64,000 nt of DNA from Cohnella cholangitidis (GTDB lineage: Bacteria; Bacillota; Bacilli; Paenibacillales; Paenibacillaceae). The notes under the pieces are model-generated. The model ran no database searches. It saw only the letters and a program-made list of their open reading frames with translations, and was not told the DNA's origin. Shown here piece by piece: positions 52,424 to 60,632 of the stretch (its first letter is position 1; every line of letters begins with the position of its first letter). The translations under genes were made by a program, and so were the position numbers. The stretch is from the NCBI RefSeq assembly GCF_014107495.1, contig NZ_CP041969.1:3583501-3647500 (forward strand). Direction: 5' to 3'.

Positions 52424-53560
52424 ATGAATAGCGCACCAGCAATTTTTTCATTTTTTTCAGGGGCGGGTTTCTTAGACTTAGGATTTGAGAAGAGCGGCTT
52501 CCATGTTGCCTTTGTTAATGAATATCATCGTCCATTTTTGGAAACTTACATGCATTCGCGTAGAGTAATGGGCATACCAGAACCTGAATATGGATATCAT
52601 TTGCGTGATATTTCGGAATTTGAAACATCCGATGAAAGTAAAACGTTATCAAATTTGATAAATAAAACAAAAAATGATAATCGGCTTGTTGGATTTATTG
52701 GTGGTCCGCCATGTCCCGATTTTTCTGTTGGCGGTAAGAACAGAGGACATGAAGGTGAAAATGGAAAATTATCTGCAACATATGTAGACTTGATCTGCAA
52801 ACAAAGACCTGATTTCTTCTTGTTTGAAAATGTTAAAGGTCTTTGGAGAACGAAAAAGCACAGAGAGTTTTATGAAGCAATGAAAACAAAACTTCATAAA
52901 AATGATTACGTAACTACCGAGCGATTAATTAATTCAATTGAATATGGCGCACCTCAGCAGAGAGAACGAATCATATTAATTGGTTTTCAGAAAAGCGTAT
53001 TGAAGAATTTGGGGATTAAACTGAATAAAAACCAGTCACTAACAGACATTTTTCCATGGGAAAAGCATCTTAAATATCGGATTGAAGATATTAATGCCAT
53101 GCCATGGTCTGGAATGGATCCATTTATTGAAGATGGTGAACGTGAAAAACCAGATGGTATTAATGAAAATCTGACTGTTAATTATTGGTTCAATAAAAAT
53201 GATGTTGCGAAGCATCCCAATGCACATCAATATTTTACTCCAAGGGCTGGGTTGGCTAAATTTATGATTATTCCTGAAGGTGACGACTCTAAAAAGTCAT
53301 ATAAACGTTTGCATCGATGGAGACCTTCACCCACAGTCGCATATGGTAATAATGAAGTTCATCTACATCCATTTAAAGCAAGACGGTTATCGGTTGCAGA
53401 AGCATTATCGCTTCAGAGTTTGCCTAAGGAATATGAATTACCTCAAAACATCACGTTATCTGACGCATTCAAGACAGTAGGTAATGGAGTTCCGTTTGAA
53501 GCATCTAAAGGAATTGCAGAAACCATCCTAGACTTTTTGAAGGTGAGAACTGATGAATAA
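52424..53560 (+). CDS. DNA (cytosine-5) methyltransferase, type II R-M
   Basis: 378 residues. Motif I FSFFSGAGFLDLGFEKSGF, motif IV GGPPCPDFS with nucleophile near Cys97, motif VI LFENVKG, motif VIII QQRERI and motif X VGNGVPFEASKGIAE are in standard order, so it should be active. The target-recognition region spans about 190-330. It protects the host from the endonuclease encoded by the overlapping downstream gene. Recognition sequence unknown. Confidence 0.94.
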   Translation: MNSAPAIFSFFSGAGFLDLGFEKSGFHVAFVNEYHRPFLETYMHSRRVMGIPEPEYGYHLRDISEFETSDESKTLSNLINKTKNDNRLVGFIGGPPCPDFSVGGKNRGHEGENGKLSATYVDLICKQRPDFFLFENVKGLWRTKKHREFYEAMKTKLHKNDYVTTERLINSIEYGAPQQRERIILIGFQKSVLKNLGIKLNKNQSLTDIFPWEKHLKYRIEDINAMPWSGMDPFIEDGEREKPDGINENLTVNYWFNKNDVAKHPNAHQYFTPRAGLAKFMIIPEGDDSKKSYKRLHRWRPSPTVAYGNNEVHLHPFKARRLSVAEALSLQSLPKEYELPQNITLSDAFKTVGNGVPFEASKGIAETILDFLKVRTDE

Positions 53561-54641
53561 ATTAACCGCCGCAAATCTTATTCATGAAATTGGCTTATTG
53601 CCGAAAAACCAAATATACAACTACGTCCATAGTAAAACGCCGACTCTGATTAAAATTGTGAATGTGGTCAAGCCAGAGGGACCAATTGTTATTCAAAGGA
53701 TTCGTCCCAATAAAGGTGAGACTTGGAGTAATGCCAAGGATGAATCCATATCCGTTCAAATGCTATGGCGATTAGCGAACGCATTAGCTCCTAACCACCC
53801 CATTAATGTCGATAGAATTTTTGGCGGCAGTTACAATACTCGCTCTGTCCTGGAAGCATTGCTTGCACACACGCCACAATTTTATTACTGTTATCCAGGT
53901 CGTATTGAGAGCATAAGTTCAAATAACAAAATAAAACCTGGTCATAAGCATTTGATGTGGTGTCCAGAAAACCCACATGCACCAAACGTTATGGTGAAAG
54001 CAGACGTGGATATGGTCATTTCGGAAGTGCCAAACACCGAAATCGTATATGATGCATTAGTTCTTCCTGATGAGATACAAACGCCTGAATTAGATATTGA
54101 AATGAAGCGAAGACATTGCCAAATGCAAATTGCATTAATTGAAATTGGACAGCACCTTGGGTTTAAAACTTGGGTTGCACAAAACGATAAAGGTATCGTA
54201 TATAAGAATCAAAAAATCGGTGAAATGGATGGCGTTATAGGTTCTTTGAAAAAAGAAGAAAATATAATGGCATCTTTTCACGAAGCTCAAAAAGCTGCTT
54301 TGCTTATAGATTGCATCTGGTTCAAGAACGGCAAACTGATGCCAGCTGTTATGGAAGTTGAACATAGTACAGGCGTAACAAGTGGATTGACACGTATGAA
54401 GGGACTTCAAGATGCGTTACCTCCTTTTCCAACTCGTTATGTAATTATTGCACCAGATGAGGATAGGGAGAAGGTATTTAGAGAAGCCACACGTCCACAG
54501 TTCCAATCGTTAAATGCAAGATTCTTTTCGTACAGCGCAGTTGAAGAGATGTATGCATTATTTAAGCGGCGCAAGATTAGAGGGATTACAGAAGAGTTCT
54601 TAGATAGCTATATGGAGCCAGTTCTCGCACAATTGGCATAA
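53553..54641 (+). CDS. Type II restriction endonuclease candidate
   Basis: 362 residues, start overlapping the methyltransferase stop by 8 bp. LLIDCIWFKNGKLMPAVMEV followed by EHSTGVTSGL holds an Asp and an E-x-E pair in the order of a PD-(D/E)XK core, in a variant in which Lys is replaced. The N-terminal part (MLWRLANALAPNHPI, FGGSYNTRSVLEALLAHTP) may recognise DNA. Position, not similarity to a named enzyme, is the main argument for the restriction role. Confidence 0.75.
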   Translation: MNKLTAANLIHEIGLLPKNQIYNYVHSKTPTLIKIVNVVKPEGPIVIQRIRPNKGETWSNAKDESISVQMLWRLANALAPNHPINVDRIFGGSYNTRSVLEALLAHTPQFYYCYPGRIESISSNNKIKPGHKHLMWCPENPHAPNVMVKADVDMVISEVPNTEIVYDALVLPDEIQTPELDIEMKRRHCQMQIALIEIGQHLGFKTWVAQNDKGIVYKNQKIGEMDGVIGSLKKEENIMASFHEAQKAALLIDCIWFKNGKLMPAVMEVEHSTGVTSGLTRMKGLQDALPPFPTRYVIIAPDEDREKVFREATRPQFQSLNARFFSYSAVEEMYALFKRRKIRGITEEFLDSYMEPVLAQLA

Positions 54642-54645
54642 AATC

Positions 54646-54685
54646 AAGACCCACTCATGGATTAAATATGAGTGGGTCTTTGTGT
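54646..54685 (+). terminator. Terminator of the R-M operon
   Basis: AAGACCCACTCAT / ATGAGTGGGTCTT, loop GGATTAAAT, T-rich tail. Confidence 0.85.
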
Positions 54686-54739
54686 GATTATTGTTTCATC
54701 TGGTCCAATGATATTGCGTGAGTGAAAAGATTATACTCT

Positions 54740-54930
54740 TGAATAGCCCTCCCTCGTTACCAGCAAGTAACTCACCGAGCTATTCAGGTTGTCGAATTTT
54801 GTATTTTCCAATCAATTTAATTGAAAAACACATCCAGAGATCAGGCTAAGTCCTCTTGGCCCCTTCTGGAAAGGGACGCTACCTAGATAGGGAGCTATAA
54901 AGCATACAAAAAGTATCCAGTCGTGGATGC
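54740..54930. other. Structured non-coding region of unknown nature
   Basis: GAATAGC / GCTATTC encloses GTTAC-CAGCAA-GTAAC (54740-54787). A second block, 54855-54905, has CCCCTT/AAAGGG-type and CCTA/TAGG pairings, and ATCCA-GTCG-TGGAT (54915-54928) follows with TTTTT. It could be a structured RNA on either strand; I do not recognise a class. Confidence 0.35.
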
Positions 54931-54946
54931 GTGATTTTTATAGTTA

Positions 54947-55288
54947 CTAAATTTCTTCCCTAATATCATCAACGTGTGCAAACATTACTTTAATAACATT
55001 CAAGGCCATTTGCTTTTCTTTTGGCGAACGGTTCATGAGAAGTTGTCTGATATGATCAATATAATTATCGTCATTAGGAGTAAGAGAGTTGTGGAGTAAG
55101 TAGTCCACTGTAACTCCGAGTATATTTGCTAAATCTATAAGAGTATCTAGAGTTAAACTTCTTTCCCCTCGCTCAATCTGTCCAATATATGCGTCAGAAA
55201 CTCCGATCATTTCGGCAATTCTCTCTTGAGTCATTGCCAACTTCTTTCTTTCACTCCGTATTCTCTGTCCCAGTGAAGCGTAATCCAT
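54947..55288 (-). CDS. XRE/Cro-type HTH regulator
   Basis: 113 residues with an N-terminal HTH_3 (LGQRIRSERKKLAMTQERIA, VSDAYIGQIERGERSL) and a helical tail. ATG 55288 follows GAGGAGGGT; the frame extends to 55303. An inverted repeat lies upstream at 55340-55382. Target unknown; it marks the right part of the island. Confidence 0.85.
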   Translation of the reverse strand: MDYASLGQRIRSERKKLAMTQERIAEMIGVSDAYIGQIERGERSLTLDTLIDLANILGVTVDYLLHNSLTPNDDNYIDHIRQLLMNRSPKEKQMALNVIKVMFAHVDDIREEI

Positions 55289-55339
55289 GACAACCCTCCT
55301 CATCCATTACACTAGATAAATTAAGAGGAAGTTATAATA

Positions 55340-55382
55340 AACTAATAGTTGTTTTTGTATTTACTATTAGTTCATTTGTGAT
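55340..55382. promoter_or_regulatory. Inverted repeat upstream of the HTH gene
   Basis: AACTAATAGT (55340-55349) and ACTATTAGTT (55373-55382) are exact complements, 23 bp apart, 52 bases before the minus-strand HTH start. Probable operator. Confidence 0.55.
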
Positions 55383-55497
55383 TAAGATGTACTTAGTGAA
55401 TCTCTAATTGATCACGGAGAATCTCAATTAAATAAACAATAAATATTATCCCCGTTGTATTTCACATTATTCCGAGCTAGTACAAGGAGCTAAATAC

Positions 55498-55701
55498 ATG
55501 AAAAAATGGATTGAAGAAGTGATAACAAAAAGATACGAAGCATTATCAGAGGAGACCGAGAATAAAGGGGAGTTGATGACAATAAAAGAACAAGCCAATA
55601 CATATGAGAACTTGTTGATCGAAACATTGTTAGATGAGACTCAAGAAGCTTTGAACAAATGGATGGAGATACATGACCAGATGGTCTCATTCCAAAAGTA
55701 A
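55498..55701 (+). CDS. Small hypothetical protein, predicted helical
   Basis: 67 residues rich in Glu and Lys (KKWIEEVITKRYEALSEETE), probably all-helical. AAGGAGC lies before ATG 55498. No family recognised. Confidence 0.55.
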   Translation: MKKWIEEVITKRYEALSEETENKGELMTIKEQANTYENLLIETLLDETQEALNKWMEIHDQMVSFQK

Positions 55702-55805
55702 AGGCTTTACATCATAGGAGTTCAAGATGGATCACAGCTGGTAATCAGACTGGAGAGAGGAGCTTAATAGGTAGTATGATTTTAGTCAAATAGAGGTGAT
55801 CTGCA

Positions 55806-55946
55806 ATGTTCATTGAACTCATCATGAGAAACGCAGATAGATTGTATTTCATTTTTATTCTTATATTTGGTTTTACCATTGTCTGGGCGGCAGTATTAAT
55901 ACTCCTAGAAATGAGATGTAGAAAACAGAAAAAGAAAGCTAAATAG
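55806..55946 (+). CDS. 46-residue single-span membrane protein
   Basis: MFIELIMRNADR precedes one hydrophobic helix (FIFILIFGFTIVWAAVLILL) and a strongly basic tail (RCRKQKKKAK), giving a clear in/out topology. The ribosome site GAGGTGATC, eight bases from the ATG, is excellent, which supports translation. Function unknown; regulators and type I toxins can look like this. Confidence 0.55.
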   Translation: MFIELIMRNADRLYFIFILIFGFTIVWAAVLILLEMRCRKQKKKAK

Positions 55947-56096
55947 CCATTGCTTTCGTCTATGTTACCAAGTTTGTCCCACAAACCCATAACAAACTTT
56001 AATGCACCTAATAAATATTTTCTATTTACATATTGACAATCTTTTCCTTACCCTTTAATCTAAACATTATCTTAAACAGGAAGGAGGTCGTTGGAC

Positions 56097-56189
56097 GTGA
56101 CCAGACTTAACAATCGTCGTAATGCCGCACTGTCGCAACTGAATCGTCTGTTGATTGTCCATCGGCCTCTACGGGCCCAAGCAACGTAA
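56097..56189 (+). CDS. Leader ORF upstream of rtcB
   Basis: 30 codons from GTG 56097 behind AAGGAGG: an Arg/Leu/Asn-rich peptide (LNNRRNAALSQLNRLL) ending at TAA 56187-56189. A terminator hairpin lies 67 bases further on, before rtcB, so it may be an attenuation leader peptide. Confidence 0.45.
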   Translation: MTRLNNRRNAALSQLNRLLIVHRPLRAQAT

Positions 56190-56255
56190 AGACTAGGAAG
56201 CGCCCCTCATCCATCGCGGTGGAGAAGGCGGACACCTGTTATTTCACATTGTGCG

Positions 56256-56290
56256 AAGACCGTAAGCGATTGGGCTTGCGGTCTTTTTGC
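56256..56290 (+). terminator. Intrinsic terminator / attenuator before rtcB
   Basis: Perfect 11-bp stem AAGACCGTAAG / CTTGCGGTCTT, loop CGATTGGG, T5 tail, only 40-75 bases before the rtcB start. It can end the leader transcript and must be passed to express rtcB. Confidence 0.75.
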
Positions 56291-56329
56291 GTTCTGATTT
56301 TCCAAATGATTTTGCCAATTAGAGAGGAA

Positions 56330-57772
56330 ATGAACCCTTATATGAACTTAAACAACCAAAACCAGTATTACCGGCGAATCGATCTCCCGGCGGGAGACTT
56401 GCACGTATTCGCCCACGATGATCTATATCATGCCATGGGGGCCAAAGTGCTCGAGATGGCGAACAACAATCTGCAAATTCCGAATATCCGGTATATGAGC
56501 TATACGCCCGACGCCCATGTCGGAGTAGGAACTTGTATCGGTACGACGGCGGTGTGGGGAGTGGAGGACGGTTTCGTGTCTCCGTCCATCGTCGGAAGCG
56601 ATATCGGCTGCGGGATGAGGCTGCATCTGACGAATTTGCATGTGGATGAGCTTCAAGAGGTGAAGCTGCGGCGCAAGCTAGTCAAAGCCATCGAGAAGCG
56701 AATTCCAGTGGAAAATCACGCTAGAGGTTATTTCTCCGATATCCGACTGGAGGATGTGCTTCGTAAAGGGCTTCACGGTCTGCCAGGCAAGTACGTTCCG
56801 GATTCGTACACACCGCGGAAAGCGACTTCCTTGACACACGTCGAGTGTAGCCGATTCCGATTTGACGAGAGCGTACTGGATCGAATCCCGATGCCGGTAT
56901 GGCATCGGGCTCACCGGCAGCTTGGTACGCTAGGGAACGGCAATCACTTCATAGAAATTCAGGCGATTAGCGTGAATGAAGACAATCGCCATATCGCGGA
57001 ACAATGGGGGCTGCAAGATGGCCAAGTCGCGGTGATGGTTCACTCCGGTTCCCGCTCGTGGGGCGGAGCGGTAAACCAACATTGCGGTTCTGAAGTTGCG
57101 AAAACGATGAGCAAGCTGGGGCTTGGCACAAGCGACCCCAAGCTTGTCTATGCACCGCTCGATAGCGAAGCCGGTCACGCTTACTCGAATCTGATGTATT
57201 CGGCGCTTAACTTCGCTGTCGCGAACAGGCACTTGATCGCGTTCGCCGTACGAGATGCGTTCAAGGAAACGTTCGGCTCCCAAGCGGAGACGCGAACGCT
57301 GTACGACCTGATGCACAACTACGCATGCGAGGAAGATCACAGGGAAGAGTCCTTCCTCGTGCACCGCAAAGGAACGACTCGGGCATTGCCAGCCGGACAT
57401 GCCGGCAATCCGCAGCCTTACGCGGATACGGGACACCCGGCTCTGATTCCGGGTTCGATGGGCACGTCTTCCTACTTGATGGTTGGTTCACCGGAAGGCG
57501 CGCGAAATTACCATTCCATCTGCCATGGCGCAGGACGGATCCGTTCGCGCAATGCGACGAAACAACTCGTTACCGTGGATGAATTCGCTTCCTCCTTGCG
57601 CATTGGGCAGGAGGATGAGATCGTCGTTAACCATCGGGGACTCGAGTCCCTGATCGACGAATCTCCCCAAGCTTACAAAGACGTAGATCAAATCATAGAA
57701 AGCGTCGTCGAGGCGCGACTGGCTGCCGTTGTAGCCAAGTGTCGTCCCTTGGCGGCCGTGAAAGGGGTGTAA
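56330..57772 (+). CDS. rtcB: RtcB family RNA ligase
   Basis: 480 residues. The manganese/GTP site residues are present: VGSDIGCGMR (Cys), GNGNHFIEI, VMVHSGSRSWGG (His) and the guanylylated-His region YHSICHGAGR. RtcB joins 2',3'-cyclic phosphate and 5'-OH RNA ends, repairing RNA cut by ribotoxins or maturing spliced RNA. The start is uncertain: ATG 56330 sits close to GAGAGGA, ATG 56342 further away. A leader ORF and a terminator precede it, and an AAA ATPase and a HEPN-motif protein follow in the same direction. Confidence 0.92.
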   Translation: MNPYMNLNNQNQYYRRIDLPAGDLHVFAHDDLYHAMGAKVLEMANNNLQIPNIRYMSYTPDAHVGVGTCIGTTAVWGVEDGFVSPSIVGSDIGCGMRLHLTNLHVDELQEVKLRRKLVKAIEKRIPVENHARGYFSDIRLEDVLRKGLHGLPGKYVPDSYTPRKATSLTHVECSRFRFDESVLDRIPMPVWHRAHRQLGTLGNGNHFIEIQAISVNEDNRHIAEQWGLQDGQVAVMVHSGSRSWGGAVNQHCGSEVAKTMSKLGLGTSDPKLVYAPLDSEAGHAYSNLMYSALNFAVANRHLIAFAVRDAFKETFGSQAETRTLYDLMHNYACEEDHREESFLVHRKGTTRALPAGHAGNPQPYADTGHPALIPGSMGTSSYLMVGSPEGARNYHSICHGAGRIRSRNATKQLVTVDEFASSLRIGQEDEIVVNHRGLESLIDESPQAYKDVDQIIESVVEARLAAVVAKCRPLAAVKGV

Positions 57773-57780
57773 ACCTAACC

Positions 57781-59088
57781 ATGACAATGACATTCAAATT
57801 CACGGACCCGAAGTTCTTCGTACGCACCGATAATGCCGAGGGTCACTCGCCGGATCCGCGCAGCTATTTTAACTACATTGCTACTGTGCAAGCCATCGTC
57901 GATTATCTGAAAGAGCGTTTCGAAGCAGAGTTTCGTCTCTACGAGCAGGACGACGGCTATGAAATATGGAACGGGCTCGAGGAAGACGTCCGTAACGGGT
58001 ATGAAGGACTGGAGCATGCGGCCAGCATTTACGACTTGGTCGAAACGAGGGCGTTCGCCTACACGGCCGATCTTGGACAGAACCGTGAGAGCTACGCTGT
58101 CCGTCCGGCCGTTCGCAATAACCTGTTCATCTATTCGAAGCATCGCGTCGCCATGGCCAGAATTCCGAAAGTGACGCAGCATGGCCTCGGTTACGAGGAT
58201 CTTATTTTCAGCGAGTCCGACGGCGGTCTCGTGCGGTTTCTGGAAGATATGCGTTCGCGGCAGCTTGCGGATCGGAAGATCCTCGTCTTCACGGATAACC
58301 GGGACGGACTGGAGCAATCCCGAGAGTCGACGTCAAGCCCTGTCGCTCGCGCCGAGGTATTCATGGATGAGGAGCTCAAGACGCAAATCTATCGATCCAT
58401 CGACGAATTTTTCTCCAAGGACCGATCCTTTTTCCAGACGTACGGCATTCCGTACAAAAGAGGGATCTTACTGTACGGTAAGCCGGGTAACGGCAAGACG
58501 ACGTTAGTCAAATCCATCTCCGGCTCGATAGAGGCGCCTGTCGCCTACTGGCAGATCACCGAGTTTACGAACAGCGAGTCGATTCAAGAGGTATTCGCCG
58601 CCGCCAACCAAAGGGCTCCCATGGTGCTAGTCATCGAAGATATCGATTCGATGCCTGCCTCCTGCCGTTCTTATTTTCTGAACACGCTGGACGGGGCAAC
58701 GTCGAAGGAAGGCATATACCTCATCGGGACGACGAACTATCCGGAGAAAATAGACCCTGCGCTCATGAACCGGGCAGGCAGATTCGACAGAGCCTATGAG
58801 GTGAAGCTGCCGAGCGAAGAGATTCGCCGTTCCTATCTAGTTCACAAAGGAATGAATCGCCTCGTAGACGACGAATCGGTCGCTCAGGCCGCGCGAGGAA
58901 CGGAAGGCTTCACGCTCGCCCAATTGAGCGAATTGTATGTTTCCGCCGCTTTGCAGCTGCATTACGATAACGAGGTTAACCTTAGACAACTGATTACCGA
59001 GATGAAATCGGACTATGCTAGAGGACGCAGCCGCGACTGGATGACCGACGGACAGCCTCGAAGACTCGGATTCACGCAATCGGAATAG
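57781..59088 (+). CDS. AAA+ ATPase, BCS1-like core
   Basis: 435 residues. The N-terminal about 200 residues are unassigned. The AAA core has Walker A GKPGNGKTT (about 233-241), Walker B LVIEDIDS, sensor 1 IGTTNYPE and the arginine-finger region MNRAGRFDR, so it should hydrolyse ATP as a ring. Starting 8 bp after rtcB with AAAGGGGTG, it is co-expressed with the ligase and may remodel protein-RNA complexes for it. No membrane segment. Confidence 0.85.
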   Translation: MTMTFKFTDPKFFVRTDNAEGHSPDPRSYFNYIATVQAIVDYLKERFEAEFRLYEQDDGYEIWNGLEEDVRNGYEGLEHAASIYDLVETRAFAYTADLGQNRESYAVRPAVRNNLFIYSKHRVAMARIPKVTQHGLGYEDLIFSESDGGLVRFLEDMRSRQLADRKILVFTDNRDGLEQSRESTSSPVARAEVFMDEELKTQIYRSIDEFFSKDRSFFQTYGIPYKRGILLYGKPGNGKTTLVKSISGSIEAPVAYWQITEFTNSESIQEVFAAANQRAPMVLVIEDIDSMPASCRSYFLNTLDGATSKEGIYLIGTTNYPEKIDPALMNRAGRFDRAYEVKLPSEEIRRSYLVHKGMNRLVDDESVAQAARGTEGFTLAQLSELYVSAALQLHYDNEVNLRQLITEMKSDYARGRSRDWMTDGQPRRLGFTQSE

Positions 59089-59153
59089 CATGAAAAATAT
59101 TCCATAGTTATACTGAGATTGTAACTTCATTCTTAAACGGGGGGCCAAGAGAG

Positions 59154-60632
59154 ATGAACGAGGAAAATGAGTTGATCGTGGAACAAAGCCTTATCTATGA
59201 AGAAGATTCGGATGAATACCTATATAAAATCATTATTTCCAATACGGAGAACTATAAGGCGTTCATGGATCATATCGAAATCTCTAAAAGTTTGTTGAGC
59301 GAGAACATTCGGATGATGAGCAATAAAAGCACGCTTAACAAAATGATCTACAGTAATATCATAACCGCCATGGAAGCCTATTTATCGGATACCTTTATCG
59401 GCATTACGATGAATGATCCGGGTTTAATCCGAAGATTCATAGAAACCTCCGCCGACTTCAAGAAGGAGAAAGTAGAGATACAGAAGGTGTTCGAGTGGAT
59501 AGAGGATTCGGCGAATATGGTGAAAAGCAAGCTCATGGACACAACCTTCCATAATATCATCAAGGTCAAAGAAAATTATAAGAACGTCCTGGATGTTGAT
59601 TTTATTAATGAAGGGGCATTAATTCATATTATTAACCGGCGGCACGATATCGTTCATAGGAACGGTAAGGATAAGGAGGGCAACTCGTTCGAAATTACGG
59701 ACGAGGATATTCAAAGCCTGATTAGTCATGTTTCCGTACTGATCGGTTATATCGATGAACAAATCAGCGGGAAGTTCTATAAGAAGGATATCGATGAGAA
59801 TATTCTGACGGAAAACTATGCGCAAACTATGGATGCCTATTTGAACTTCGGACACAAATTCAACGAGTTTATCCATTATAAAAGCTTCTTGGAGTCGAAG
59901 TTCAACGATGACTTTATGTTTACGCAAAAAGGGACGGATAAAACGACGATAGCCGAATTAGTAGATCTGCTTGAAGAAAACGGGATGGACGAGAATGTTC
60001 AATTTTTCAAAACCTTGTTCTATCCCTTAGAGGAGCTTGAGGTTCCGTTTCACGCCAGTATAAGCATTTTGGATATTCTCAAGTTTAATCGTCTTAAAAT
60101 ACTACACCTGCAAGGAAACGCATTCGACAACAAGCCAAGCGATATGGGGCCGAGAAGAGATCATCTGGATCTCCTAGCATCAATGAAGCAATTAGAGGTA
60201 CTTAACTTGGGAAGAAACCAATTAACGGATATTTCTTTCCTCTCGAATCTAACAAACCTCAAGACCCTTTGGGTTCATGATAATGGGATCGCTTCAATAG
60301 ACTGCATGAGTCATTTAACCAAGCTGAAAAGTTTAACTATTTTCAAGAATAAGATTACGGATATCACCTCGTTAGAAAAACTTATCAACCTTGAAGAACT
60401 TGATTTGGCAAGAAATCAGGTTCGGAATTTAGGTCCGTTAAGAGGGTTGAAAAAGTTGGAAAGACTAAACTTAAATCATAATGACGTCGAAGATATTTCC
60501 GTATTATTTGATTTACCCCAGTTGAAGACCCTTCATATCTCAGATAACAGGGTCGATCCTACAGATCTCGAGCGGCTTAAACTTAAGATCCCAACGCTTG
60601 CTATTTATTCTGAGCATAGAGATTGGAGTTAA
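59154..60632 (+). CDS. HEPN-like / leucine-rich-repeat protein
   Basis: 492 residues. The N-terminal helical part (about 30-210) contains NRRHDIVHRNG, where Arg163-x4-His168 matches the catalytic Rx4-6H motif of HEPN ribonucleases and the surrounding RxDIVHRxG pattern is typical of RiboL-PSP-HEPN-like domains. The C-terminal part (about 290-480) consists of roughly eight 22-residue repeats of internalin type (LEVLNLGRNQLTDISFLSNL, LEELDLARNQVRNLGPL). The LRRs could recognise a ligand and control RNase activity. It follows the AAA gene by 65 bp with GGGGGG-CCAAGAGAG upstream. The stop overlaps that of the convergent gene. Confidence 0.75.
   Translation: MNEENELIVEQSLIYEEDSDEYLYKIIISNTENYKAFMDHIEISKSLLSENIRMMSNKSTLNKMIYSNIITAMEAYLSDTFIGITMNDPGLIRRFIETSADFKKEKVEIQKVFEWIEDSANMVKSKLMDTTFHNIIKVKENYKNVLDVDFINEGALIHIINRRHDIVHRNGKDKEGNSFEITDEDIQSLISHVSVLIGYIDEQISGKFYKKDIDENILTENYAQTMDAYLNFGHKFNEFIHYKSFLESKFNDDFMFTQKGTDKTTIAELVDLLEENGMDENVQFFKTLFYPLEELEVPFHASISILDILKFNRLKILHLQGNAFDNKPSDMGPRRDHLDLLASMKQLEVLNLGRNQLTDISFLSNLTNLKTLWVHDNGIASIDCMSHLTKLKSLTIFKNKITDITSLEKLINLEELDLARNQVRNLGPLRGLKKLERLNLNHNDVEDISVLFDLPQLKTLHISDNRVDPTDLERLKLKIPTLAIYSEHRDWS

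Noticed and set aside
54740..54930. Known riboswitch (c-di-AMP, guanidine or T-box)
   Set aside because: I could not match the conserved cores of these classes; it is reported only as an unassigned structured region.
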